Source: Corydoras sp. C115 (lineage: Eukaryota; Chordata; Actinopteri; Siluriformes; Callichthyidae). Taken from it: a stretch of 64,000 nucleotides of DNA. The translations under genes and the position numbers were made by a program. The stretch spans positions 186,001-250,000 of the forward strand of contig JAFMOC010000108.1 of assembly GCA_019802505.1 (NCBI GenBank). The letters are read 5' to 3'. The notes beneath the pieces are model-generated. The model had not been told where the DNA came from. It did no database searches and saw only the letters and a list, made by a program, of their open reading frames with translations. This document shows, in pieces, positions 45,698 through 57,047 of this stretch; position 1 is the stretch's first letter, and each line of letters opens with the position of its first letter.

Positions 45698-46089
45698 TCC
45701 ATTATATATGGAAATTAATGTAAATCGTAATTTGTATACTTTGTACTTTTAGTCAAATAAGGTTATACAAAAAATACCTCTACAAGTTTTATATGTATCA
45801 CTTGGCCATGACATACCCTTTACTTAATGTTATTTTAACTTAATGATATGTAACTATGGCAAATTTGAAATGTTTAGAGAGATGTTGAGATACACCAGCT
45901 GGTTTGATATTTGCTGAATGGAGATATGCTGATGATGAAAGATTTGATAAGAAAACATAACAAAAGTTTGGGTTTTGATTTTATGACACAACAGAATAAG
46001 TAATTTCAGATGAAACATATTTAAAAGCTCCATTAATCAAGAACTACTTTCACTAGTTTCTGATTATTCAATACAGAAATACCCACCAG
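45698..46089. other. Unannotated stretch
   Basis: Nothing recognised. Confidence 0.4.
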
Positions 46090-46215
46090 TCTAGGTATGT
46101 GTGCTCACTTCACTCAGTGTGTGTATGTCACTGCATGGATGGGTTTAATGTGGGTAATCATTTCCTCTGTGTATAAGCCCAGCAGGAAAAACAGATTTAT
46201 CACTTGACTTTTCTG
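46090..46215 (+). repeat. tRNA-derived SINE family C, 3' fragment
   Basis: Shares CTGCATGGATGGGTT and the CCTCTGTGTATAAGCCCAGC-like end with family C. Confidence 0.55.
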
Positions 46216-46753
46216 TGATTTATGACTTTTCAGATTTATGACTTGACTGTGCAAATCATAAATTATGCTCACTTTACTGTTTGTACATTATTAGGTGGAA
46301 AAAAAGATGTACAAGGTAATTGCATAAATGAGATCTAAATTTCAGATAACCCCCACCCCCCTTGAACATGCTTTTTACTTCTTACTTAACCAGTCCAGCA
46401 AGAGGGGCATCAGCACCGCATTAAGTGGCAGCTGTTTCAAAAACCGTGATCATGTTGGTGTCTATGTTATGTGCTGGGCCAAAGATGGTTTTTTTTCGGG
46501 TTCCTAAACTGTGCTCCTTTAGGAGTATGGTCTGGAGTATGGTCTGCTCCTTTAGGAGTATTTCCCCATTGTGGGAGTAATAAAGGTATCATCATCAACT
46601 TCACTGGACAAGTAAACTCTTGCCATGCATTCATTTTGTACAACCAATTCATTTTTTTATTTATATATTATGTAGATATGTATGTAATAGACCAGAGTTT
46701 TCTTTGATTTAAAATTTTTATTAAAAAATGGGTAGTCCCGGTCCTTAAATCAT
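46216..46753. other. Unannotated stretch with a short duplication
   Basis: The phrase GCTCCTTTAGGAGTAT occurs twice within 50 bp near 46511-46562. Otherwise nothing recognised. Confidence 0.4.
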
Positions 46754-46789
46754 TTGTCCAGCTGTGACATTATTGACAAAAATGCACAA

Positions 46790-46990
46790 CTCTTACTGCT
46801 TCACACAACTCGTCGTGTTTGGAGGAGAGTGAATGCTGAGTTGCATGCAAAGAACACCATATCAACTTTGAAGCATAGGGGTGGCAACATCATGCTTTGG
46901 GGCTGTTTCTCTGCAAAGGGACCACAACCACAACGACTGGTCCGTGTACATGAAAGAATAAATGGGGCCATATATTTTGAGATTTATGAA
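46790..46990 (+). pseudogene. Tc1 transposase fragment
   Basis: The frame contains RVWRR, then KNTISTLKHRGGNIMLWGCF, then LVRVHERINGAIYFEI. This is the segment between the first and second catalytic residues of a Tc1 transposase. It stops abruptly at the border with the GC-rich block. Confidence 0.82.
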
Positions 46991-49034
46991 TCCCCTGAGT
47001 GCCGCCAGCGTGCCGCTCCGCGCCGTGAACAATCCGCCTCGCAGCCGCCAGCCCAGTGATCCGCCCTGCGAGCCGCTCTGCGCGGTCAGCGAGCCGCTGC
47101 GTGAGCCGCTCCGTCCCTCCGGTCATCCGCTCCGCGAGCTGTTCTACGCCACCGCTAATCCGCCGAGCGCCGCCAGCGTGCCGCCCTGCGTCGTGGGCAA
47201 TCCACCTCGCAGCCGCCGGACCAGTGATCCACCCTGCGAGCCACCCCGCGCTGTCAACGAGCCGCTGCGCTCCACCGGTCACCCGCTCCGCGAGCTGTTC
47301 TACGCCACCGGTAATCAGCCAAGCGCTGCCAGCGTGCAGCTCCGCGCCGTGAACAATCCGCCTCGCAATCTGCCTCCGGACCAGTGGTCCGCCATGCGAG
47401 CCGCTCCGCGCTGTTAGTGAGCCGCCACACGCCGCCTGCGAGCCGCCACTAGCCGTCAGCGTGCCGCTCTGCTCCGCCAGTAATCAGCTGAGCGCCGCCA
47501 GCATGCCACTCCGCGCCGTGAGCAATCCGGACCAGTGATCCGCCCCGTGAGCCGCCGTGTGCCGTCAGCGATCCGCCGCTTGCCACAAGCATTCCGCGCT
47601 CGTCGTCAGCGTTCCGCCGCTAGCCATCAGTGTGCCGCTCCGCGAGTCTCTCCGCTCGGCCGGTAATACGCCCCGTGAGTCACCGCGCGGCATCAGCGTG
47701 CCGCTCCGCGAGCCGCCCCGCCGGTAATCCGCCCCGTGAGTCGCCGCGCTCCGTCAGCGTTCCGCCACTCGCTGTCCGTGTTCCGCCGCTCTCCGTCAGC
47801 GTCCCACTCTACAATGAGCGCGAGTCGCTTTTCATGCCGCTCTGCGCCGATTGTAATCCGCTCAGTGCCACCAGCGGGCCGTCCCCTGATCCGTGCAGTG
47901 CCGCCAGCGATCCGCGCCACGCTACCTGCACGCCTTGCAGGGTTCGGGACATCGATTCGGGCTACGGGTTCCGGTCTGCATCGGTCGCGTCCCGTCCAGA
48001 GCCGTCCGTGATCCGCTCAGGTTGCGTCCGGTGCTCGGGGTCCTGCCTCGGTGTGTTCCGCCTCGGTAGACCAGGACTTAGTACTATGTGGTGTTTCTGT
48101 GGTACTGGTCCTCTCTTTTTGTCTTCAGGAGGCGGAGAGTAATCAGGCGGAAAGAGAGGGCAAGGTGTCCGGTGGACCTCAAGGGGTTCAGTCCAATGGT
48201 CCGATGGAGAGGCAGTGGTCACCCAAGATCCCAGGACGGGACCAGTTAACCTCCGCTCTGGACCATGGGCCGCCCGCGCTGGACTGTGGGCCCCTCATTC
48301 GGGATCAGTTAACCTCTGCTCTGGACAGTTTACACTCCGCTCAGGACAGTATGCCCCTCGCTTTGGACAATGTGCCCTCCGCTCTGCACAGTTTGCAAGC
48401 TGCTCAAGAGACACAGGACTCTTGTCCGGACACCCACCATATGGAAAAGGATGGTGCCGCGTTCGCGTACACTCGGGTCACCTCTGCGTTCTCGTCCACT
48501 CAGGTCACCTCTGCAGTCGCGTGTACCCCGGTTGCCCCTGCAGTCTGCATCAGAGTCCGCGTTAGCCTCTCCAGTAACTGTGTCCGCGTGGTCCTCTCCA
48601 GCACCTGAGCACGCGGGAGTCTCTCCGGCGCCTGAGCCCAGAGGTATCGCCCCTAAAAGGTCATGTCGTCCTCGCGCTCTCAAAGGGTCACGTCGCCCTC
48701 GCACTCTCAAAGGGCCATGTCGCATCCGCACCCTTAATTAGCCAGATCGCCTCAGCATTATCCAGGAGTCTAGTCGTCTCCACGCTCTGAGCGGGTCATG
48801 TCGCCCCCGCATCCTCAAGGGGTTACGTCGCCCTCGCGCTCTCAATTGGCCATGCCGTCCTCGCGCTCTCAAAGGGTCACGTCGCCCTCGCGCTCTCAAA
48901 GGGTCACATCGCCCCCGCATCCTCAAGGGGTCACGTCACCCTCGCGCTCTCAAAGGGTCACATTGCCTCCGCGTCCTCAAGGGGGTCACGTCGCCTCCGC
49001 GCTTTCAAAGGGTCGCGTCGCCTCCGTGAGTTAA
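46962..49034 (+). pseudogene. Decayed repeat-rich reading frame (unknown protein)
   Basis: Open frames 46962-47417, 48051-48608 and 48798-49034 lie in the same register, and 47630-48142 in another. They suggest one long frame broken by stops and at least one frameshift. The predicted product is proline, alanine, arginine and serine rich: about 53-residue repeats (PPSAASVP...), then heptads, then 9-residue VTSPSRSQR-like repeats. No enzymatic domain is visible. Its place just before an LTR-like end suggests a retrotransposon-encoded accessory region, but GC-rich repeats also give chance frames, and the minus strand is open in places too. Confidence 0.35.
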
Positions 49035-49223
49035 GAGAGCCTTGTCGCTTTAGCGCCCTCAGGAGGCCACGCCGCCTTCGTGCCCTCAAAGAGGCCTCGC
49101 CGACTTCGCGCCCTCTACAGGCCTCGCTGCCGTCGTGTCCTCATAGGGCCCCGGAGCCCCTTTGTTTTGTTTTTTTCTTGTCCCCGGGTGGCTTTGCCCC
49201 CCGGTTGTTTTGGGGGGGCGATA
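46991..49223 (+). repeat. GC-rich block of nested coding-like tandem repeats
   Basis: GC content jumps sharply here. From about 46998 a unit of about 160 bp recurs at about 46998, 47164, 47321 and 47489 (GCCGCCAGCGTGCCGCTCCG-type starts). Shorter variants follow to about 47810. From about 48310 to 48400 there is a 21-bp unit (7 residues, ALDSLHS/AQDSMPL-like). From about 48460 to 48560, and again to about 49030, a 27-bp unit recurs (9 residues, VTSPSRSQR-like). The block ends in a purine run and the LTR-like sequence. Confidence 0.85.
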
Positions 49224-49444
49224 TGTCAGGGTTGGAGTGCTAGGCCACTCTCCCCTGTTTTCGGTCACATGCAGCATTACATATGTTACGTTTTGGTTTG
49301 GCGTCGCGTTGGCGTGGCGTGGTATTTATTAAACACTTTTCTCCTGCTTACCTGGTCGCCTGGCTCGCTCCTTATCCCCACGAATACCTCACCCTGCGCA
49401 GGGACGTGCAGTGCCTCCGTTGGACGGACGGCGCTTTTGTAACA
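49224..49444 (+). mobile_element. LTR-like 3' end of a retrotransposon
   Basis: A 221-bp segment begins TGTCAGG and ends GTAACA (TG...CA). TTTTGGGGGGGCGATA, a possible polypurine tract, lies just upstream, and an ATTAAA sits inside at about 49328. This is the expected order at the 3' end of a Ty3/gypsy-like element. No 5' LTR, primer-binding site, gag or pol is present, so the call rests on these signals alone. Confidence 0.5.
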
Positions 49445-50619
49445 CCAGGACAACAGCCTTTAAAACTTAAATTGTTACTATGTGAATAACTACTGGCCAC
49501 GTTCATCTGTAAAATTATCTCATGTGCTAATGGCTACAAGTTCAGTGAGTAAGGCAAATGTCCGACACTACCAATTTTTAGCAAACTAAATCATTACATT
49601 ATGACTAGAATGGGTACACAATCCAGAGACCACTAAACAGTAGTATGGTAAGTCGCAAAGCGAATGTTACTGTTGCAGTTTTTTAAGATAAATGATAGAC
49701 CAAAGAATGTAAATGTAAGCCATTCTACCAAAGAATGCTTTTAAATGGATGAGGAAAAATAAAGTAAATGTATTGGTATGACCAATAACAAATTCCAAAA
49801 CTGAATACAACACAAATGTTGTAGGATGACCTAAAAAAAGGATAGTCATCAACATTTTAGAGCTAGAGTTGCTGTAAAAAATAAAAGTTTTTAGTTATTG
49901 CCGCACAAGGGGGTTCAGGTTTCAAGTTTTGTTGCTTTTATTTTATCAGAATCATAATAGTTTATTAAGATTCTGATAAAATATAAGCAACAAAATTTGA
50001 AAATTGAATCATTTTAGGATCTGATGATTTTATGATGAAATGCAATCATTTCCTCAATGAATAAATTACCAAGAATAATTCTATTGTCACATTTGTTTAC
50101 ATGTATGCTATTTCATTTACTTTTTATGACTTGAATAAAAAATTTGTTTTAGAATTTATTATTGTAGCGCCATTAAATTAAACACGATTATATATGTAAT
50201 GTGGCTTTGCATAACACTCCAATGTGAAAGTATATTTTTGTCCTTTCACTCTGTGCCTTATTGTGTTTGCAGCTTGATGTTTTGAAACACTGACTGACTG
50301 TGAAAGGCCTGGTCTGATTCTAAGTATAGAGTTGACCAAATTTAGATAGAGTTAACACGATGTTTTGATAGTAGTAACTCAAACCATTAGATTGTAGTAA
50401 CACTACCATTATATACACCTGTCCTGCACAAGTAACTGATAGAAATAAAAATAATAACCAAATGCTCATGTTTAAAGTTTAAACCCATTTGTGGAGTTCA
50501 ATAGATTATAAGCATATGCAATTGTAAAGAATTGCAACATTAACAGCATTTTTTCAAGAAATTCGTCAAGGCATTCCTAAGATACTGCTCTCTTAAATCA
50601 GTTCAATCTTATTTTCAAG
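49445..50619. other. Unannotated stretch
   Basis: The sequence returns to AT-rich. No gene or repeat recognised over about 1.2 kb. Confidence 0.5.
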
Positions 50620-50811
50620 TAAGTTCAAATAATTTATTTATATAGCACTTTTTACAACAGTACTTTGTCACAAAGCAGCTTTACAGTGTGATTAGGTGTC
50701 CGTATTTAACAACTGGAAAAACTATAACAATTAGAAATCTATATAAGTCTATTGAGGGCATCCTAGAGGACTGCCAGTCCAATAGAAATTCAGGTTCTAA
50801 TCTTAATGCAA
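50620..50811 (-). repeat. LINE 3' UTR fragment, same family as 10021-11094
   Basis: The complement gives the GCTGCTTTGTGACAAAG phrase, AGTGCTATATAAATAAATTA and a GGACTGGCAGTCCTCTAGGA upstream part shared with the plus-strand LINE. Only about 190 bp at the 3' end remain. Confidence 0.75.
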
Positions 50812-50999
50812 GGTTTTTCAACTTTCAAAAAGTTTAAAATTTGTGCCACATTTCATAAGATATTATAAGAATGGGACAAATTAAATTATCACAGGAATGC
50901 TGTACAAGATTAGTTACCTAGGATATTGTAGGACAAATGTCAAAGTCTGCCTAAACATTATGCCACAAAGACACAGCATTAAGATTAGAACCTGGATCG

Positions 51000-51175
51000 T
51001 TTGCTTAATCCAATACTAGGGACTAATGTCGTGGATTGGTTTCCCATGCCCATCCAGGAAAAGAACGTTTGGGGCGCTGGGCTGAAACAACCAGAGGGCG
51101 ACAATCCATCACTGGGCACACACTTACACAGGAACACACACTCTATAACGGCAATTGAGGGCAGCCAATCCACCT
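51000..51175 (-). repeat. V-SINE-like SINE (family A), 3' half fragment
   Basis: Tail and GT-rich part only, directly joined to the next SINE. Confidence 0.8.
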
Positions 51176-51418
51176 TGAATCCATCCATCCATCCATTATT
51201 TTCCGCTTTATCCTCTACTAGGGTCGCAGTGGGGGGGGTACCCCATTCCCATCCAGGGGAGAACGTTTCAGACACTGGCAAATACACCCAGGACAGGGCG
51301 CCAATCTATCGCTGGACACACACTGACTCACACAGACACACATACAAGATTGGGATTCAAACCTGGATCCCCAGCGCTGAGAGGCAGACGTGCTTACCAT
51401 TACACAACCGTGCCACCC
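51176..51418 (-). repeat. V-SINE-like SINE (family A), core deleted
   Basis: Tail, GT-rich part and tRNA-like head are present. The core (CCCACAGTCC region) is missing between about 51345 and 51350. Confidence 0.85.
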
Positions 51419-51815
51419 TTTATCCATGTGGTCCTATATCAATAAATTCATTACTCTACTGTTCTCTTCACTTCTCTCTATGGATGAATGCTGCCTGATT
51501 CATCCTCAGCGGGGTGCTAATTCTCACTCTGTAACATTTACAAAATGGTGGAATGATCGTCCTAACTTTGTCCGTAAGGCGAAAAATCACTAAGAGTCAC
51601 TTAGTCAAAAATCTGAAAACACATCTCTTCCACAAACATCAGATATATAAAAATAATAATCATAATAATATATTTTTTTAATAAAGGTGGGATCGGATAA
51701 TGATCAGGTTTAATAATTCTACAGTGTAGCGGTTTTTTCCATAACTACTGACTTGTGTTGTTCTCTCATTTGTAATTGCTTTGGATAAAAGTGTCTGCTA
51801 AACAGCTAAATGTAA
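51419..51815 (+). pseudogene. L2/CR1-like LINE 3' end
   Basis: Contains the GANSHSVTFTKWWNDRPNFV segment (compare W-W-N-D-L-P-N-S-V). It continues to a TTGGATAAAAGTGTCTGCTA tail at about 51781. It is 5'-truncated and frameshifted. Confidence 0.72.
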
Positions 51816-52299
51816 ATGTAATATAAAAATAAATAAAAAATAATAACAAAACAGAAAGACAGTGTTGTCATCCAGATTCTGTAAAGAAATCAACTTAAGA
51901 GGTTGAAAAAGTTTTCCTTAACAGAAACACAACAAACAGCTAAATATAAACAACAAGCAGCTAAATAAGTCAACATGCTTTAATGTGGAACTACAAATCT
52001 GCTATCATAAATTTGGCCACTGGCAATCCTCCCAGTGTTCTGAAAATTGAAATTATCCTCCTGTGCATCACTGAAACCAGAACATAAAAAAATATTTTAT
52101 ATATTTTTAAATATATATATTTTTGTGCAAAAGACTGAAATACTCCATTCTGCCAATTTTAATCACCTTTGTCATCCCCAGCCAGTCTTATTCTGTTGTC
52201 CGAAACACATTACTTACTCTGCTCAAGCTGCTGCTGGTCAGTTTAAATTGGTGACATAAACTGGTTAAATCATTATGCTACTGATGGGATTTGCATCTG
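51816..52299. other. Unannotated stretch
   Basis: Nothing recognised. Confidence 0.4.
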
Positions 52300-52306
52300 A
52301 ATATCT

Positions 52307-52760
52307 GATATTAAATTAACTGAGTGGCTATAATTATATTTAGTATTTCGTTATAACACCACCAGGTTAAAGTAATGTAACTCACTGTAGCTGCACAGTA
52401 TTGCTGAAGACAGGGCTGAATTGTGACCTATTTTCATTTATTTACTTTAAATTATTAACAACATGTATTAACAATCAGTTAACAATCTGTGTGTCAAACA
52501 CTCTGAATATTTCATATCAAATTAACTGAGTTGCTGTAATATTTAGTATTTCGTTATAACAACACCAGATTAAAATATTCTAACTCAATGCAGCTGCACA
52601 ATATTGCTGACGACAGGACTGAATTATGACTTATTTTCATTTATTTACTTTGAATTATTAGCACCGCAGATAAATAATCAATATGTCTGTCAATCAATCT
52701 GACTATCTGATATTAAATTAAATAAGTGGCTGTAATTATATTCAGTATTAGCAATCAACC
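52307..52760. repeat. Tandem repeat, about 200-bp unit, 2.3 copies
   Basis: Units begin at about 52307, 52513 and 52709 with ATATTAAATTAACTGAGTGG-like starts followed by TTTAGTATTTCGTTATAAC. The copies share the AGCTGCACAGTATTGCTGA-like middle. Divergence suggests an old duplication. Confidence 0.8.
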
Positions 52761-52914
52761 TGTGTGTCAATTAATCTGTGTGTATTATTAATTCATCCAT
52801 TTACCTCAATTTAGTATTAGTATCAACAAAGGCATGTCACAGATACTCACGATCCTTATTAATATAGCAGACTAACTATGACATGGTCCCTACGGTTTAG
52901 GACAGTGCACGTGT

Positions 52915-53175
52915 CGTTATGGCTCGGATAATAACAAGTTTAACAAGTGTACAAGTCCACTTGAAACTGTAATATCCACGTTTACGTTCGCTTTACAAGC
53001 GCTTGATTTAGGACGCGTCCACGTTTCGATAGCGTTGCTCGAATGCCTTACCGTTAGGAGACAAGTCGAATACTGTAGGTAAAAGCAGCTGCTGTCCCGC
53101 CAAAAGAGAGCGTCTGCGAGACATGAATGCCGTTTAAAAGCAAAAAGACAGAAGACAGAAAATCCTTCCAGCATA
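52915..53175 (-). promoter_or_regulatory. CpG-rich patch with splice-donor-like site (weak)
   Basis: Roughly twenty CpG dinucleotides occur here, while neighbouring sequence has very few. On the minus strand AACG^GTAAGG lies at 53052/53051, as at the end of a first exon. No homology is recognised, and the flanks are SINEs and microsatellites. Confidence 0.25.
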
Positions 53176-53213
53176 AGCTCAAGTTCCGAACGCCAACAAG
53201 TTTCCCAGAACTT

Positions 53214-53218
<5 letters not shown>

Positions 53219-53251
<33 letters not shown>
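53219..53251. repeat. (GA)n microsatellite
   Basis: About 16 GA units. Confidence 0.88.
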
Positions 53252-53254
<3 letters not shown>

Positions 53255-53489
53255 GTAAGCCAGTAAAGGAGAGAGTACAAAAGTGAGACAGTGAAATAAT
53301 GAATAAAAATGAATAAAACGAAATCAAAATTGTTAAATTGTGCATTGCTGTGTTCTAGTTCACTAGAAAGCAATTTCCCTAATTAAGTAGTAAAAAATAG
53401 TAAAAATATTTTTTTGCACTATATAAAAAGTTGAATATACCATAAATAGAATTTTTATTTTAATGTGACATTTCTTCACTTAGAATAAA

Positions 53490-53567
53490 ATCAGTAAACA
53501 GTAAACTTGAAATCGAAATCGGCATTGTACAAATAAAAAATGTTGAAATTGTACTTTAATTTAAGTT
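53490..53567. repeat. Local duplication, copy 1 (partner at 54375-54449)
   Basis: GGCATTGTACAAATAAAAAA and the sequence to TTTAAGTTTTAGCA recur about 885 bp downstream, in each case running into a head-truncated family A SINE. Confidence 0.88.
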
Positions 53568-53800
53568 TTAGCATGTTCAACTCTCAGCGCTGGGGATCCA
53601 AATTCGAATCTTAATCTGAGTGGAGCTTCTATGTTCTCCCGCGTGGGTTTCCTCCAGATTCTCAGGTTTCCTCCCACAATCTAAAAACATGGAGTCAAGG
53701 TAAATTGGCTCTCAATTACCCATATAGAGTGTGTTTCTGTGTGTTGTGAGTGAGTGTGCCCAGCAATAGATTGGTGGTCTGTCCTGGTTGTATTCGACGC
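53568..53800 (+). repeat. V-SINE-like SINE (family A), 5' head partly missing
   Basis: Starts inside the head (AGCATGTTC), keeps a diverged core and GT-rich part, lacks the tail. Confidence 0.8.
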
Positions 53801-53815
53801 CCCCCCCCCTCCCCA

Positions 53816-54374
53816 ATTGAAATTCAATTGATGTTCTCTTTTCATTACATGGTAAGAATAAATGGTGTCCTGGTGAAAATAATGATAAAATATTGGAACA
53901 TAATAATGTTTATGTACATTTTTCAAACATTGCTACATTTTCAGGTTTAAATATATAGAAATCATTAATAATCCCAAACACTATTAATACGGGACTCTGT
54001 ACTGCATCATGCAAATGTTCTTTATATATTATATGCACTTTTTATCAAATAAAATATTTTTTCAATAAATCCTTATTCTGCTAAAGTTTTAAATAAATTG
54101 ATATTTGAGTGTTATATTAATATTTTACATTTAAAACCTCTTTCCTGGCCAACGAAATTTGCCAAATAAATCCTATTTATTTTTAAATAAGTAGGCATTA
54201 ACAATTGATTTTCAAATGGCATAATAATCCCAAACATAAAAAAATCAGCAACATAATTCTGCATAATGACAATAAAGTTAAATCTAATCTAAATGCAAAA
54301 TGTCTCTGTTGAGCAGATATGTATGCATATTTTATATATGCGTGTGTGTGTGTGTGTGTGTATGTCTGTCTGTA
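53816..54374. other. Unannotated stretch
   Basis: AT-rich with a short GT run at about 54341-54362. Nothing else recognised. Confidence 0.4.
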
Positions 54375-54449
54375 AAATCTGTAAATTTGAGATCGTATTT
54401 TCTGGCATTGTACAAATAAAAAATGTTGAAATTGCACTTAAATTTAAGT
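54375..54449. repeat. Local duplication, copy 2
   Basis: See 53490-53567. Confidence 0.88.
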
Positions 54450-54792
54450 TTTAGCACGTTTGCCTCTCAGCGCTGGGGATTCCAGTTTCGAATCCCAATC
54501 TGGGTGGAGTTTTCATGTTCTCCCTGTGTCCACGTGGGTTTCCTCTGGGTCCTCCGGTTTCCTCCCACAGTCCAAAAACATGGATTCAAGGTAAATTGAA
54601 TGCTCTAAATTGCCCCATATAGTGTGTGTGTGTCTGTGTGAGTGAGTGTGCCTGGGTGTGATGGGCTAGATAGTGATAGTGACAGGTGCCTGGGTGTAGC
54701 CCAGTGCCCAAAATGTTCTCCCCCGGATGGGCATGGGGAACCCACCCCCCCAACGCAAGTAGAGGATTAAGTTGAAGATAATGAATGAATGA
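54450..54792 (+). repeat. V-SINE-like SINE (family A), head start missing
   Basis: Starts at the same head position as the copy at 53568 but keeps an intact core and (GAAT)n tail. Confidence 0.9.
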
Positions 54793-54984
54793 AAATGACC
54801 ATGTATATTTAAACAGTATGTATTTTATATGATTTTAAGTAATTATAACAACAATTTATTAATTAATGACCACACAACAAGTTGGTGGAATTTGCTTCCG
54901 GTAGAGCATAAAATACTCACATCTCTGTGTCAAAAACAAATGCATAAATACAAATACAATATATAGACATAGACAGACAAAAAT

Positions 54985-55215
54985 TTTCAGATCATACATT
55001 GATTTAGTGACCGTACAGCAGTTGGAAAGAAACTGTTTTTGAGTCTGACTGATTTTGTTGGTAGGGACCCGTAGTGTCTTCCAGAAGGCATGTGTGTGAA
55101 CAAGTGATATGCAGGGTGAGAAGGGTCTGAAGTGATCTTTTTTGCTCGTTGTATGATGCGTTTTTGATACAGTGTGTCTATGGATGGGAGGATGGATTAA
55201 TGCACAAAAGAAAGG
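54985..55215 (+). repeat. Possible dispersed teleost repeat
   Basis: The phrases CAGTTGGAAAGAAACTGTTT and GTGTCTTCCAGAAGGCATG resemble a repeat common in fish genomes, from memory. No structure defines it here. Confidence 0.35.
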
Positions 55216-56696
55216 AAAAGTGTATTAGACTCCATTAGACTGCAACTAACAGTGTCGTTTTTATTACTAAGATTACTAACTGTACTTTATTCAAGACAGC
55301 TTAAATCTTTTCAGAAGACTATATAAGTGTATTTGTTATATTTAATTAATGTTATGCAGTTATCAGACTCACTACTGATATAATGACTATGAATGCACCA
55401 AAGTTAAGTTAACTTAGATCACTTCTTTTTGCCAACTGAGATCAGAGTTCTACTAGCTGAAAAGGAGTTTATTTTTAAAACCAGCAGAGGTGGCTGTTGC
55501 AGCAGCAGTAAAAAAAATCTCTTGTATGACCTCTCAATTGTCAGTGTCCAGCTGTGTCTGTGTTGCCATCCAGGTCAGAGGCACTACCTGATCTTTTAAT
55601 ATAATGGAAGTCTTTCATGGAATTGTGCTAGCATTTGGGCCTCTCATGCTTTTCCCAGAATTGTAGCTGAATTTGTATTTTGGCATGATTGTGTCTATCA
55701 TAAAATGCTGACATAATCCCTGGAAAAAAACAACTATATACTCCTGTAAACTAGGTTATAATTACACACTGCTTTTAGTGGCAAACCTATTTTGGCCTCT
55801 TGCTTAGTTTTCCTTGTGGTTTGGAATGAGGCCATAATTTGTGATGAGCATGTCAAACTAGTGTATACATCTGTTTATATTTACATTAAACATTAATTTA
55901 TGTGGCTTGAATTTATTTCTACATAGTTGCCTATGATAGAAATCAAATTGACATTTGTTAATGTTACAGTGTATTGTACAGAATTTCAATTTCATCTGCA
56001 ATTTACGAATTCATGAAAGTATGATAGTAAGAGACTCTCTCATACAATAAAACCTACTTAAGGGTGCAGCACTCAGCACTGTCACTGAGGGGTGTTTTCT
56101 TTGAAAGCTAAGTTATTTTAGCTCCAGACATGTTTACATTTCTGTGGTCTAGTCTCGAACTTTCCCTCTTTCCCGCTTTTTTGCTCCTTCATTTTCAGAA
56201 CATAGCTGCAGGAGAACAGCAGTTCAGGCCCCACTGGATCAGACATTCCTTAAGTCTGCCAAAGACTGAAAGATAGAGTAGAAAAAAGCCACGCTGAATT
56301 AAAGAACGAGGGAGATCAAGAAGTAGAAGTGATGTAGAGATAGAGACATTTTATTGAAATGTCTAATTCCTTATTCTACAGTCTGTTACATGAATCATGC
56401 CTAAGTCAGCAGAAACTCCAAATCCAATGTGGACCAAACTTTACTGCAAAGGGCCTCAGAATAAAGCTTTTTCAGTTCAGTTTTTAATTAAAATGTTGAA
56501 TTAAACGGTTTTAGCTGTCCAGGTCAAGATGAACATGTATGATATGAATGCCCAGTGTTGTAATAGTGTGGTCTTGCCACACATCAGTTCAATTCAATTC
56601 GAGATCAGTTCTAAGATATAGATAAAAAAACAATCAATTGTAAGTTGTTATGAGTTGTTTTACTCTTAGTTGATTCTGTAGTAGTAATTATGATAG
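55216..56696. other. Unannotated stretch with a possible terminal exon
   Basis: No gene is recognised over about 1.5 kb. A pyrimidine-rich tract ends at ATTTTCAG (56199) and an AATAAA follows at about 56460, an order that could mark a last exon. No coding potential supports it. Confidence 0.35.
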
Positions 56697-57047
56697 TCAT
56701 TCATTTATTATCTTCTGCTTAATCCTCTACTAGGGTCACGGGAGGGGTCCCCATGCCCATCCAAGGGAGCATGGTCCCTAGGCAGATACACCCAGGACAA
56801 CACGCCAATTTATCGCTGGTCACATTTACTCACACAGACGCACACACAAACACACCCTATATGGGGCAATTTGGAGCATTCATTATACCTTGAATCATGT
56901 CTTTGACCTGTAGGAAAACCGGAGAAGCCAGAGGGAATTCATGTGGACATGGGGAGAACATGGAAACTCCACCCAGATTGGGTCTCAAACCTGAATCCCC
57001 AGCGCTGAGAGGCCAACGTGCTAGCCACTAAGCCACCATGCCAGCCT
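56697..57047 (-). repeat. V-SINE-like SINE (family A), full length
   Basis: Tail at left and head at right, moderately diverged. Confidence 0.9.

Noticed and set aside
46890..47282. 130-codon minus-strand frame with AERLAGRITG-like repeats
   Set aside because: It is the antisense of the GC-rich tandem repeats; both strands are open because of base composition.
48640..49125. CRISPR-like array
   Set aside because: The 27-bp units are contiguous and have no unique spacers. It is an in-frame minisatellite in a eukaryotic sequence.
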